A DNA stretch of 64,000 nucleotides from Halobacillus litoralis (lineage in GTDB: Bacteria > Bacillota > Bacilli > Bacillales > Halobacillaceae): the NCBI RefSeq assembly GCF_004101865.1, contig NZ_CP026118.1, forward strand, positions 3,675,001 through 3,739,000. The letters run 5' to 3'. Numbering within the stretch: position 1 is the first letter of the stretch; each line of letters opens with the position of its first letter. This document shows, piece after piece, positions 1 through 9,273 of the stretch. Both the position numbers and the translations under genes were made by a program. The notes below the pieces were generated by a model. The model was not told where the DNA came from, did no database searches, and worked only from the letters and a program-made list of their open reading frames with translations.

Positions 1-1126
1 AGTGGGGAATGATCTTTATATTGATGACCACGGATATTTCACAGCAGGTTATGGAAAGCATTGGGTTCAATCATTCTATCCAGGAATTGAGGGAGATTTA
101 AGAGTAGTTGGCGACTTCAATAAAAAATCTCAAGATAGAAGAATCCATAAATTCAATCCAACATCTGAAAATTTAAACCGATACTTTAACATAGCTCCGA
201 GAGCAATCAGTGATACAACTACTATTGAGCCATTACAGGTAGAAAGCCTGATTAACGAAAAAAGGTACAACGATATCAGGCATGGAAATGGCTTCTATGA
301 AGTGTCCGGGAATAAATCAATGGATGGTACTTATAACCACGATCTTGCTATTAGAGACTATTATGATTGTGGGTATTATCGGAAAAGAAGATGTTGGGAT
401 CCTGCCAGTCTTGAAATAAAAAACTCACAGGATGCTCATGTAAAAGGAGATTTACTGGTAGAAGGTGATCTTGAGGTGTATGGGTCACTTAAAGTAGATG
501 GTTCTATATATATTGAGGGCGAAGCAGAGCTTGAAGGCGACTTAATACTAAATAACAATCAATTCATCTATATTGATGGCGAAACTCAGATTGATAATCT
601 GAATTTTAATGGTTCGATGTATATCGACGATTATTTATATATCAATGGTGATGTGAATACAAATGGGACGATTTATACGAGGTCAGGTGGAAGAGTTGAG
701 GGGATGGAAAATGATTCTGGAACTATAGTCGTTCTAAGTGAGGGGCCTTTAACGATAGCCAATAATAACTTATACACAGATCCAGATTCCCCGGCTCTGC
801 AGGAAATGAATGCTTTCTTCTATACGAATAGCGACCTGGAAATGTTCGGAGTGGGTTCGAATCTCGTTATCAATGGAGGGATTTATGGTGAAAATATTGT
901 GATGAATGCTGTGAAGGGTGAAACGAGAAAAGGTGGATATCATTACAATTCCCACTTCAGGGTCTATGATTTATGGTTCGAAAGAGGCCAGGACGATTTG
1001 TCGATCCATCAATCCCGTTTCCAAATCAATTATAAAGAAGAACTCATTTTGAACCCGCCTGAAGGTATTCCTACAATCGAAAAAATTACGGTTAAGGAAA
1101 TTGATTCCCATTACTATGAAAACTGA
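1..1126 (+). CDS. Polymer-forming (bactofilin-like) beta-helix protein, C-terminal part; 5' end outside window
   Basis: The frame is open from the first base. A GTG lies at base 2, but no ribosome binding site can be seen, so I treat this as the 3' part of a longer gene. Residues about 145-230 of the visible part are short repeats of the type VKGDLLVEGDLEVYGSLKV and YIDGE, the pattern of a right-handed beta-helix as in bactofilin/polymer-forming domains. The first 140 residues are not recognisable. It ends 16 bases before the next gene and the same-strand genes run on into pilB, so a pilus-associated structural or scaffold role is inferred, not shown. The missing N-terminus could carry a membrane anchor or a prepilin-like leader. 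Sure of the repeat type; unsure of function. Confidence 0.6.
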   Translation, partial: VGNDLYIDDHGYFTAGYGKHWVQSFYPGIEGDLRVVGDFNKKSQDRRIHKFNPTSENLNRYFNIAPRAISDTTTIEPLQVESLINEKRYNDIRHGNGFYEVSGNKSMDGTYNHDLAIRDYYDCGYYRKRRCWDPASLEIKNSQDAHVKGDLLVEGDLEVYGSLKVDGSIYIEGEAELEGDLILNNNQFIYIDGETQIDNLNFNGSMYIDDYLYINGDVNTNGTIYTRSGGRVEGMENDSGTIVVLSEGPLTIANNNLYTDPDSPALQEMNAFFYTNSDLEMFGVGSNLVINGGIYGENIVMNAVKGETRKGGYHYNSHFRVYDLWFERGQDDLSIHQSRFQINYKEELILNPPEGIPTIEKITVKEIDSHYYEN

Positions 1127-1142
1127 TGGAAGGAGGTAAGCA

Positions 1143-2636
1143 ATGGTTGATTTAATTGTATGGGTGTTTGTCATCATAGTCGCTTTTATTGCCTTGAAAT
1201 ATGTGCCGATGAATATGACGAAAAAGGGTAAGTTGTTGGTGTGGCTCAGCGGGTGTCTCGTTAGCTCATTGGCACTGCTTGCTGCAATTACTTACACTTT
1301 TTGGATCGGGGTATCGGCCGCCATGTTACTAAGTTTAGTCCTGTCCATATTCATGCAAAATAGAATCTCTCCTGTTCCAGCAGATACTAAAGAAAATCCT
1401 ATGATGGAGGAGATTACAGCAATGGAGAATTCTTCGGCTGAAGTGAAAGGATTTGAAGAATTCGACCACGCAGATGATTTAAAATTTGAACAACCTGCAC
1501 CCTTGGTAGAAAAGCATGAAGAATCATCATCCGATGTTGGTCAAACAGAATTCGAGGAAGAAGTCGAAGCGGATGTCAATCCTCAGAGAATAGATGAAGA
1601 CCTGGAAGATATGAAGGGGAATGATTCTGACCTTAGTGAATCATCGGCTGCTATTGAGTTGCCTCCTGAAGATGAGATTGAAGAGATAGTGACATATCCT
1701 GATACAGATAGTGAAAGCCTGGAAGATTTTAAAATAATAGGTGGAATATACGAAAATAACGAAACTTCGGGAGAAAACCTTCTTCCAGAAGAGGAATTGG
1801 CAGCCAGCAGGTCAAATGCAGAGACCGATATTGCATCTGATAATGAAAAAGTATTCGAAGGTGAGGATGAAAATTTTGAAACTGAGTCTCAAGGAAATCT
1901 GAATCTTGAAGAACAGGATGTACCTGAGGAAGGGATCGATCTTGAATCAATGAAACCGGAAGAGAAATTAGCGGCAAGCAGAGAGTTGGGAGAGGTGGCG
2001 CCAGGAGGAAAGGAAGCAGATAATGAAGCAGAAGTCACCGAAGAAGAACTGATTGACGAACGAAATAAGCAATTAAATGATGCCATTGATTTTACTATGA
2101 AATATGAAGAAGAGTTTGAGGATATGGAATTGGAGGAGAAAGAGAATTCTCGTGATGGAAAAAACTTCACCAAGGATATTTCCGAGGAAATGGATTTGAG
2201 TAAACAAAGTGTTCAATCGGAAGAGTTGGACAAAATCATTATTGATCTGCCGATAAATGATTGCAGTAGTCCTGCCGATATAGAAGATGATGAAGATAGT
2301 CTCCTTTTAGAGGAGAAACATAAAGATTCGTTAGTAGCTGATGAAGAACTCCGGAAACAATTGCTTGATGTGATGATTGAAAAAATATCTTATATGGAAA
2401 AGCAGTTAGACCCTGACAAATACGAGAAGTATATTAAAGCGCATTTATCTAGCAATCTACCAGACTTGGAGTATTATTCAATTGCGCAATATTTGTTGAA
2501 GTTTTACATGAAACAGGGGAAAACAGATGTCTTGAGTGTATTCGTAGAAGTGTTAATTGAAAAAATGGCTCCTTATCCGCTGATTTTAGATGAGTTGAAC
2601 TATTTACGTCACCAACAAGTGATTGATACTAAATAA
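1143..2636 (+). CDS. Membrane protein with long acidic linker, unknown function, pilus locus
   Basis: This 497-aa protein starts at ATG after a strong GGAGG site. Residues about 2-70 form two or three hydrophobic membrane segments. Residues about 75-390 are very rich in Glu and Asp and look disordered. They hold two near copies of a short motif (LLPEEELAASR and MKPEEKLAASR). The last 100 residues (from about LRKQLLDVMIEKISYMEKQL) look alpha-helical and folded. I recognise no family. It sits between the beta-helix gene and the PRC-barrel gene, all in one direction with short gaps, so it probably belongs to the pilus operon. A scaffold or tether that holds a soluble helical domain away from the membrane is possible, but this is inference. 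Confidence 0.7.
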   Translation: MVDLIVWVFVIIVAFIALKYVPMNMTKKGKLLVWLSGCLVSSLALLAAITYTFWIGVSAAMLLSLVLSIFMQNRISPVPADTKENPMMEEITAMENSSAEVKGFEEFDHADDLKFEQPAPLVEKHEESSSDVGQTEFEEEVEADVNPQRIDEDLEDMKGNDSDLSESSAAIELPPEDEIEEIVTYPDTDSESLEDFKIIGGIYENNETSGENLLPEEELAASRSNAETDIASDNEKVFEGEDENFETESQGNLNLEEQDVPEEGIDLESMKPEEKLAASRELGEVAPGGKEADNEAEVTEEELIDERNKQLNDAIDFTMKYEEEFEDMELEEKENSRDGKNFTKDISEEMDLSKQSVQSEELDKIIIDLPINDCSSPADIEDDEDSLLLEEKHKDSLVADEELRKQLLDVMIEKISYMEKQLDPDKYEKYIKAHLSSNLPDLEYYSIAQYLLKFYMKQGKTDVLSVFVEVLIEKMAPYPLILDELNYLRHQQVIDTK

Positions 2637-2657
2637 TGAATGGGTGTGTAGTTACAT

Positions 2658-3398
2658 ATGAAAAGAAGTGTAGAAATTATCGGTTTTCCAATCATCAGTA
2701 TTTCCGCTGGAGAAGAAATCGGACGGGTCAAATCAATCGTCGTCAATCCTGAGAAAGGCTCCGTAGATTTTTTGACAGTTGAACACGAAGATTGGCAAGT
2801 GAGTGTAAAGGCGATTCCTTTTCAAAAAATCATCGGAATCGGCAAGTATGCGATTACTGTGGAGAGTCAACATTCCATATTAGACCTGAATGAAATACCT
2901 ATTGCGAATCAATTGATCAATAAAAAGGTTTCCATAAACGGAGCGCAAGTGATGACGCGTGTCGGAGAACTAGTGGGGGAAGTTAAGGAGTTCTATGTAA
3001 ACGAAAAAAATGGCCAGGTCCTTTCTGTAGATTTTTTTACAGAACATGAACAAATCGTTGGAGTCTCTTCAGACTACATCATTACTTATGGAGAGAAATT
3101 ATTAATCCTTAACGAAGAATTTTTATCTGGTGATGTGTTAATGGAAGAACCGGAAAAAAGTTCGCAAGTACAACCAGAAAAGAAGTCTTTTAATTTTACA
3201 GCTAACCAGAACCGTGTGGATGACCTCGATCGTAAACAAGAGGAACTGTTAGAAGGAAAGCAAGCCACCAAAAACATCGTCAATGGCCATGGAGAGACTG
3301 TAGTGTCGGAAGGAACCATTTTGACAAAGTCTGAAATTGATGAACTGAAGCAACACGGACCAAGTGTAATGGTTGAGCTTAGTATGAGCGTTAAATAA
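2658..3398 (+). CDS. PRC-barrel domain protein (two barrels)
   Basis: The 246-aa protein has two PRC-barrel-like halves: residues about 8-75 (start VEIIGFPIISISAGEEIGRV) and about 87-155 (VMTRVGELVGEVKEFYV). Each shows the typical pattern of a beta-strand, a GxxVGxV-like turn and a predicted surface strand. The remaining C-terminal 90 residues are polar. There is no signal peptide or membrane segment, so it is probably cytoplasmic. PRC-barrels occur in the photosynthetic reaction centre H subunit, RimM and YlmC/YmxH-type sporulation proteins, where they mediate protein contacts. Its place between pilus-associated genes suggests an adaptor role. The binding site upstream is weak (GGGTG). The family call is fairly sure, the role is not. 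Confidence 0.65.
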   Translation: MKRSVEIIGFPIISISAGEEIGRVKSIVVNPEKGSVDFLTVEHEDWQVSVKAIPFQKIIGIGKYAITVESQHSILDLNEIPIANQLINKKVSINGAQVMTRVGELVGEVKEFYVNEKNGQVLSVDFFTEHEQIVGVSSDYIITYGEKLLILNEEFLSGDVLMEEPEKSSQVQPEKKSFNFTANQNRVDDLDRKQEELLEGKQATKNIVNGHGETVVSEGTILTKSEIDELKQHGPSVMVELSMSVK

Positions 3399-3427
3399 AG
3401 GATGGTCTGTAAAGGAAGTGCGTATGT

Positions 3428-4750
3428 ATGAGGCAACCGTTTAACCTGAGGCTTATTTCACTGATTGTACTAGTTGGAATGTCCATGTTCCTTTTTTCCA
3501 TAGGCAGTTCAGCAGCAATACAATACGTAACAACAGGCCAACATATACTTCCAGAAAATACGGTAGTAGCTTCTATTGATCTTTCCGGTAAAAGCCAGGA
3601 AGAAGCAATCCAGCTAATTAGCGAGAGAACTGATGAATGGAAGGGAAACAGTGAACTGGTCGTGAATTTGGATGGGAAGAGTTTGAAAATAAATCCAGAG
3701 GTCATTCAGTTTAATGTAAAAGCCTCTATCGAGCAAGTGTTAGAAACAGGCAATGCTGATTTGATCGTAGAGCTCGACGAAAGCTATATTCCGGAATTGA
3801 AAAATCATATGGGTGAGCAATTAGCCGGTGAATTTTCTGAACAACGATTTATTGAGACATTGAAAAATGATGCCCGTCAGTTACCGGATCATGCCCTTGA
3901 ATACAATGCCTATACTTTTGTGAAAGCAGATGCAGATTCCTTATATAAGGAAATAGGCGGGTTCACACTTGAAGTGCCAGAAGGTGTGGATATGGAAAGA
4001 GTCATAGAGATATTCAATGATTCAGCCGTTCCTCAAGGCAGAACTTTCTCATACCTTGAATTTCTTACTGAAGAGGGAGTATATGATGAGACTTCACTGA
4101 ACGTTCTTGCCTCTTCCGTATATGGAGCAAGTTTGAAAGCGGGTTTAATCATTCAGGAAAGGCATATCAGTCACAGGCTACCGGCGTATGCACAAATCGG
4201 TTTAGAAGCGACCGTAGACTTGAAAAAGCATCAGGATTTGAAGGTGTACAACCCACTTTCAAATGAGTACAAGCTATCTGTGGATGTAGAAGGTTCTAAG
4301 CTGACAGTTAAGTGGCTCGGCTACCCGACCAATTCTGATTTTCATTTGAAATTCAGTGATGTCGAAAAAATTTCTCCTAAAACCATCATCCAATATTCTT
4401 CACTTGTGACTGAGGGTCCTTACAATCTACTGCAGGAGGGGGAAGACGGGGAAGTCGTGTCTGTTTTTCGTCTTGATCGTTCTTCTCAGGAGGGCGTGGA
4501 AGAATTTATCTCGGAAGATTACTATCCCCCTGAGCCGCGAGTGGAAGAACATCCGTCTGTAACAGATGGTGGGTCAGTCCAAGGTGGGGCAAATGATAGC
4601 GACCATCCCCACGAGAGCACTCCAAGCGGTACGGGGAGCAATGGTGAAGCAGATTCTTCTGGTTCGGAAGACGGGGAATCACCAGATTCCAGAAATGGTT
4701 CAGCAAAAGAGAATGTTTGGGAAGAAGTCCCTGAAAGTGAAACGAAGTGA
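3428..4750 (+). CDS. VanW/YoaR-type cell-envelope protein with signal anchor
   Basis: The 440-aa protein starts at ATG downstream of an AAAGGAAG site. Residues about 7-30 are a hydrophobic signal or signal-anchor segment. Residues about 45-110 (VASIDLSGKSQEEAIQLI, then NPEVIQFNV) resemble the putative peptidoglycan-binding domain found at the N-terminus of VanW/YoaR-like proteins. The C-terminal 80 residues are low complexity (Gly, Ser, Asp, Glu) and probably disordered. It lies just before pilB and so most likely works outside the membrane, perhaps helping the pilus pass or anchor in the wall; that is inference. No catalytic motif is visible. Confidence 0.55.
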   Translation: MRQPFNLRLISLIVLVGMSMFLFSIGSSAAIQYVTTGQHILPENTVVASIDLSGKSQEEAIQLISERTDEWKGNSELVVNLDGKSLKINPEVIQFNVKASIEQVLETGNADLIVELDESYIPELKNHMGEQLAGEFSEQRFIETLKNDARQLPDHALEYNAYTFVKADADSLYKEIGGFTLEVPEGVDMERVIEIFNDSAVPQGRTFSYLEFLTEEGVYDETSLNVLASSVYGASLKAGLIIQERHISHRLPAYAQIGLEATVDLKKHQDLKVYNPLSNEYKLSVDVEGSKLTVKWLGYPTNSDFHLKFSDVEKISPKTIIQYSSLVTEGPYNLLQEGEDGEVVSVFRLDRSSQEGVEEFISEDYYPPEPRVEEHPSVTDGGSVQGGANDSDHPHESTPSGTGSNGEADSSGSEDGESPDSRNGSAKENVWEEVPESETK

Positions 4751-4774
4751 CTGTTTAAAAAGGATGTGCCCAAA

Positions 4775-6397
4775 GTGATTAAGAGAAAACGTTTAGGAGA
4801 TCTATTAAAAGAAGCAGGCATCATAGAGGAAGACCAGGTTCAAGAAGCTTTACTGGTGAAAAAAGCTGAACAAAAGCTTGGGGACGTTCTCGTTGAGAAG
4901 GGCTTCGTAACTGAAAAACAGTTGATCGAGGTATTGGAATTCCAATTGGGGATCCCTCACGTGTCTCTCTTTCACTTTCCTATCGATCCCAGTGTCATAA
5001 CAATTGTAAGTAAAGAATTTGCTTTGAGAAACCTGCTTGTTCCTATTGAGCGAAAAGGTGAAGAGTTGACCGTAGCTATGGCAGACCCTATGGATTATTT
5101 CTCCATTGATGATTTGAAAATATCGACAGGCTTCAAAATATCACCAGTCATCGCAACTAAAAATGAAATCTTGCAAGCAGTGAATCGTCATTATAATTTA
5201 AATGACACAGAAATTGATGAAGAAGTGAAAGATGCTGACGAAGCTCCTGCTATTAAACTTGTGGATCAACTTTTGCAGGCTGGTGTCCAACTGAAATCAA
5301 GTGACATCCATATCGATCCCCAAGAGTCCAGGGTTTTAATCCGCTATAGGATCGATGGAGTACTTAGAACTGAAAGAACACTACCTAAATCTTACCAAAA
5401 CAGTTTAATCGCCCGTGTGAAAATCATGGCTAATTTAAATATCACAGAAACACGTCTCCCCCAGGACGGACGGATAAAGACCAATGTTGACAAGGCACCG
5501 GTTGATTTAAGGATCTCGATTTTACCTACTGTTTACGGGGAGAAAGTGGTGATCCGTATATTAGATTTGTCAAATGCTTTAAGTACCATAGAAGATTTAG
5601 GCTTCAATAAAATCAATGCTCAAAAGTATAAAGGGCTGATTGAACAGCCGTCTGGACTGATCTTGATCACAGGTCCGACCGGGTCGGGGAAATCATCCAC
5701 CCTGTATGCATCCTTAAATCGGTTGAATACAGATGATGTGAACATAATTACTGTAGAGGACCCTGTCGAATATCAAATCGAAGGCCTGAACCAGGTACAA
5801 GTGAATGCTTCCATCGGTCTTACCTTTTCAAAAGGATTGCGTTCCATCCTGCGTCAAGACCCGAACATCGTCATGGTCGGGGAAATAAGGGACTCGGAGA
5901 CAGCGGAAATTGCTATTAGAGCTTCTTTGACCGGCCACCTTGTCCTGAGTACATTACATACCAATAGTGCGATCGCCACTATACCTCGTCTCTTTGATAT
6001 GGATATTGAACCATATCTGGTTGTGTCTTCATTATCAGGTATCGTCGCTCAAAGATTAGTCAGAAAGATATGCCGAGATTGTCGCCGTGCGTCCAAGTTG
6101 ACAGAAATGGAAAAAAAGCATTTTCAAAAACGTGGAATGGAAGCAGAAACGATCTACAAAGGTGAAGGCTGCAATAGCTGTCAAAATACTGGCTATCGGG
6201 GGCGTATGGCGATTCAAGAGGTTTTAGTCATCGATGACGAGATCCGCCATATGATGATGAACAATGGAAGTATGGACCAGGTCCGGAGGTACGCGTTGAA
6301 AACGGGTATGCTTTTCCTATTGGATGATGGGCTGTTGAAGGTGAAGCAGGGAATGACCACATTAGAAGAAGTGCTGCGCGTTGCAAAAGTAGATTAG
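4775..6397 (+). CDS. pilB: Type IV pilus assembly ATPase PilB (GspE family)
   Basis: PilB is the hexameric cytoplasmic ATPase that drives pilus extension. The N-terminal third matches the MshEN/T2SSE N-terminal domain. The Walker A motif GPTGSGKSS is near residue 300, followed by Asp-box, Walker B and His-box regions (IVMVGEIRDSETAEIA, LVLSTLHTNSA). A CxxC...CxxC zinc motif (CRDC, CNSC) is near the C-terminus, as in the family. At 540 aa it has typical length. I chose GTG 4775 because the AAGGA site at 4760-4764 is 10 bases upstream; an in-frame GTG at 4766 is only one base from that site. Directly followed by pilT and pilC. Confidence 0.93.
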   Translation: MIKRKRLGDLLKEAGIIEEDQVQEALLVKKAEQKLGDVLVEKGFVTEKQLIEVLEFQLGIPHVSLFHFPIDPSVITIVSKEFALRNLLVPIERKGEELTVAMADPMDYFSIDDLKISTGFKISPVIATKNEILQAVNRHYNLNDTEIDEEVKDADEAPAIKLVDQLLQAGVQLKSSDIHIDPQESRVLIRYRIDGVLRTERTLPKSYQNSLIARVKIMANLNITETRLPQDGRIKTNVDKAPVDLRISILPTVYGEKVVIRILDLSNALSTIEDLGFNKINAQKYKGLIEQPSGLILITGPTGSGKSSTLYASLNRLNTDDVNIITVEDPVEYQIEGLNQVQVNASIGLTFSKGLRSILRQDPNIVMVGEIRDSETAEIAIRASLTGHLVLSTLHTNSAIATIPRLFDMDIEPYLVVSSLSGIVAQRLVRKICRDCRRASKLTEMEKKHFQKRGMEAETIYKGEGCNSCQNTGYRGRMAIQEVLVIDDEIRHMMMNNGSMDQVRRYALKTGMLFLLDDGLLKVKQGMTTLEEVLRVAKVD

Positions 6398-6412
6398 TGG
6401 GGTGTCGGATGT

Positions 6413-7453
6413 ATGCAAGACAAATTTGATAAGCTCTTAACTGCTGCCAATGAATATGGAGCTTCTGATATCCATTTGACAGTTGGAGTGCCACCGATTT
6501 TCCGGATTCATGGTGATCTTAAAAAGTATGGCAAACAGACGTTGAAGCCGGAAGATACAGACGGTATGACCAAAGCAATTCTTACTGGGGACCTCTTAGC
6601 CCAACTTGAAGAGACAAGGGAAGTGGACGTATCTTATGGAATTTCAGGTGTGTCACGGTTCCGGATCAATATTTATTATCAACGTAACTGCCTTTCTATG
6701 GCGGTAAGGATTGTACCTCGGGAAATTCCTTCCATTGAAGAATTGTACATGCCTGAGGTTCTTAAAAAAATCAGTACATTTGCTCAAGGTCTGGTTCTTG
6801 TTACAGGGCCGACCGGCTCAGGGAAGTCAACGACTCTGGCATCGATCGTAGATTACATCAATCAAACTTCACGTAAACACATCATAACTTTAGAAGACCC
6901 GATTGAATACACGCATAATCATAAAAACTGTATCGTAGACCAACGGGAGGTCGGCTTTGATACTCGTAACTTCGCCAATGGATTGCGCTCATGTCTGCGA
7001 CAGGATCCAGATGTGATACTAGTCGGAGAGTTACGTGATTTTGAAACGATTTCCACTGCACTGACGGCAGCGGAAACTGGCCACCTTGTTCTTGGGACGC
7101 TACACACGACGAACGCTCCTGACACGATCGATCGGATCATCGATGTTTTTCCACCGAATCAACAAGGCCAGGTCCGGGTTCAATTGGCAAACGTTTTGAA
7201 AGCCATCATATCTCAACGGCTATTTCAAAGAGTTGACCGCAAAGGGCGGAGAGCAGCCGTAGAAATACTGCTCAACACATCGGCGGTCAAAAATTTGATT
7301 CGCAATGAAAAAATCCATCAAATTAAAAATGTGATCCAAACCTCAAAAGCTATCCATATGCAGACGCTGGAGATGTCCATCAATGATTTATTGGCTGAAA
7401 ATCTGATTGATGAGCGGGACGCTGCCCCGTATTTGAAGGAAGGGGGAGCTTAG
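6413..7453 (+). CDS. pilT: Type IV pilus retraction ATPase PilT
   Basis: PilT is the ATPase that depolymerises and retracts the pilus, which enables twitching motility and DNA uptake in other bacteria. The 346-aa protein has the expected length. It starts with the typical ASDIHLTVG segment, has Walker A GPTGSGKSTT near residue 132, and the AIRAS-like region is represented by DPDVILVGELRDFETI followed by LGTLHTTNAPDTIDRI. It lacks the zinc motif of PilB, as expected. It starts 15 bases after pilB and ends 3 bases before pilC. Presence of a dedicated retraction ATPase separates this locus from the competence comG system, which has only one ATPase. Confidence 0.93.
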   Translation: MQDKFDKLLTAANEYGASDIHLTVGVPPIFRIHGDLKKYGKQTLKPEDTDGMTKAILTGDLLAQLEETREVDVSYGISGVSRFRINIYYQRNCLSMAVRIVPREIPSIEELYMPEVLKKISTFAQGLVLVTGPTGSGKSTTLASIVDYINQTSRKHIITLEDPIEYTHNHKNCIVDQREVGFDTRNFANGLRSCLRQDPDVILVGELRDFETISTALTAAETGHLVLGTLHTTNAPDTIDRIIDVFPPNQQGQVRVQLANVLKAIISQRLFQRVDRKGRRAAVEILLNTSAVKNLIRNEKIHQIKNVIQTSKAIHMQTLEMSINDLLAENLIDERDAAPYLKEGGA

Positions 7454-7456
7454 TCC

Positions 7457-8665
7457 ATGCCATATTATACTTACCAAGGCCGTAATCCTTTAGGAAAAAC
7501 ACAAAAAGGCAGGCTGCGAGCCAATTCCAGAAAAGAAGCTGTTTCAACCTTGAAAGAAAAAGGGATTACAATTTCAGATATCAAAGAATTGGACAGTATT
7601 TTCTTGAAAGATATTCAAATTGGCAAACCGGTGAAACCCAAGGACTTTGTCATCTACTTGCGCCAATTCGCAACCCTGATCCGAGCGGGCATATCACTAT
7701 TAGAAACCACAAGAATCCTTGCAAAACAATCGAGTAGTCGTGCGATGAGTGAAGCCTTGCAAGATATCGGGGAGCAGTTGGAGAGCGGCAGGTCATTTTC
7801 TGATGCGGCTAGCTCCCACCCTAAAATATTCACAAACCTGTTCATCAACATGGTCCGGGCCGGAGAAGTGGGGGGTAATTTAGAGGAGATCCTCGAGCGT
7901 TTAGCGGCATATTACGAGAAACAGTTTGATACGCGCCAAAAAATCATCTCTGCTCTCACCTACCCATTAGTCGTGGGAATCATCGCAATCGGCATCGTAA
8001 TTTTCCTGTTAACCTTTGTGGTACCGAGATTTGCCAGTATGTTCGATTCTTTAGGAGGAGAACTACCTCTGATCACGCAAATGACATTGAACATGAGTCA
8101 GTTTTTTCAGCAATTCTGGTATATAGCTCTGCTTATTCCAATTCTTATCGTAACGCTATATAAATTTACCATTATGAAAAATGATAAGTTTCAGTACTTC
8201 ATGGATCATTTGAAACTGCGCATGCCGATTTTCGGGCCTTTGCTCCAAAAAGCTGCTCTTGTGAGAATGACCAGTACGCTCAGTTCTTTGATCAATAGTT
8301 CTGTGCCCATCTTACAATCCCTGCAAGTGACGCAGCGGGTCGTCGAGAACAAAGTGGTCGAAAATGCGATCGCGAACAGTTACAGATCATTAGAAAAAGG
8401 CAACAATCTATCAGATCCACTGCGACAATATACTATTTTTCCGCCCCTTGTCATCCAGATGATGGCCGTAGGTGAAGAGACTGGTTCGCTTGACTACATG
8501 TTGTCTAAAGTGGCTGAGTTTTACGAATCGGAGCTTGATTATACGACAGAGCGGCTGAAAACATTGATTGAACCCTTGATGATTCTGACATTAGCTGTCG
8601 TAGTCGGCGGCATAGTAGCAGCCATTGCCATTCCGATGTTTTCTATTTTTGATACGATCAATTAA
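7457..8665 (+). CDS. pilC: Type IV pilus platform protein PilC (GspF family)
   Basis: PilC is the inner-membrane platform protein on which PilB and PilT act. The 402-aa protein has two GspF repeats (about residues 65-190 and 270-390), each with the family pattern FxRQFATLIRAGISLLE and MTSTLSSLINSSVPIL. Three membrane segments are visible near residues 167-190, 215-235 and 370-395. Its N-terminus (YTYQGRNPLGKTQKGRL) is typical. It overlaps nothing and ends 138 bases before the prepilin gene. Confidence 0.92.
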   Translation: MPYYTYQGRNPLGKTQKGRLRANSRKEAVSTLKEKGITISDIKELDSIFLKDIQIGKPVKPKDFVIYLRQFATLIRAGISLLETTRILAKQSSSRAMSEALQDIGEQLESGRSFSDAASSHPKIFTNLFINMVRAGEVGGNLEEILERLAAYYEKQFDTRQKIISALTYPLVVGIIAIGIVIFLLTFVVPRFASMFDSLGGELPLITQMTLNMSQFFQQFWYIALLIPILIVTLYKFTIMKNDKFQYFMDHLKLRMPIFGPLLQKAALVRMTSTLSSLINSSVPILQSLQVTQRVVENKVVENAIANSYRSLEKGNNLSDPLRQYTIFPPLVIQMMAVGEETGSLDYMLSKVAEFYESELDYTTERLKTLIEPLMILTLAVVVGGIVAAIAIPMFSIFDTIN

Positions 8666-8694
8666 TTTTAGAAAAGAATATGCTAATATGCTAG

Positions 8695-8720
8695 TTTCCA
8701 TGACAGGTATCCTTTATAAT
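8695..8720 (+). promoter_or_regulatory. Possible promoter for pilA
   Basis: A perfect TATAAT lies at 8715-8720, about 84 bases before the prepilin start. The -35 side is weak: TTTCCA at 8695-8700 has a spacer of only 14. An extra promoter ahead of the major pilin is common, since the subunit is needed in large amounts. Only the -10 is convincing. Confidence 0.35.
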
Positions 8721-8803
8721 GAACATAGGTAATAATGCTAGTGAAAAAAGTATTACATATTCGATGGCATTTATACGAAAGTACTACAAAAGGAGAGAGG
8801 CAA

Positions 8804-9253
8804 ATGAAGAAATTGAGAGAGTTGTTGAAAAATGAGAAAGGTTTCACGTTGATTGAGCTTTTGGCCGTTATTGTTATTTTGGGAATTATTGCAGCGATTG
8901 CTGTCCCTGCTATTGGTAACTTGATTGCGAGTACGGAAGATGATGCACATGATTCGAACGCATTATCTTTGTTAGAGTCAGCGCGTTTAGCGAATGTAAG
9001 TGGAGAAACAGTTAACTCCATTGCTGACCAAGACGTAGATGGATTTTCAGCACAAGAGCTAGTAGATAGTGGATTTTTAGATTCTGTTCCTCAGGACCCT
9101 GAAACGGATGCCCCCTACGGCACGGCTTTTGTAGAGGTAGAGGAAGATGGAGGGTCATTTACTTATAGGGTTACTTTAGGTTCAGGCGGCACAAATTATA
9201 TAGAGGATGATACAAAATCAGAATTAAACGGGCAAGAAGAATCAACTGGTTAA
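8804..9253 (+). CDS. pilA: Type IV prepilin (major pilin candidate)
   Basis: The product is the pilus subunit. The 149-aa protein starts with a short charged leader MKKLRELLKNEKG followed by FTLIELLAVIVILGIIAAIA, the class III signal for prepilin peptidase. Cleavage is expected after Gly13, and Glu at +5 of the mature protein is present. The rest is a short globular domain with many Asp and Ser residues and no Cys pair. I chose ATG 8804 because an AGGAGAG site lies 5 to 10 bases upstream; a frame extension to ATG 8735 would put 23 extra residues before the leader. It is the only recognisable prepilin in the locus. Confidence 0.9.
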   Translation: MKKLRELLKNEKGFTLIELLAVIVILGIIAAIAVPAIGNLIASTEDDAHDSNALSLLESARLANVSGETVNSIADQDVDGFSAQELVDSGFLDSVPQDPETDAPYGTAFVEVEEDGGSFTYRVTLGSGGTNYIEDDTKSELNGQEESTG

Positions 9254-9273
9254 AGCTTAAGTTGTTATTTTTA

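Noticed and set aside
2..4. GTG at base 2 as the start of the first gene
   Set aside because: No ribosome binding site can be seen and the frame is open to the window edge, so the gene most likely begins upstream.
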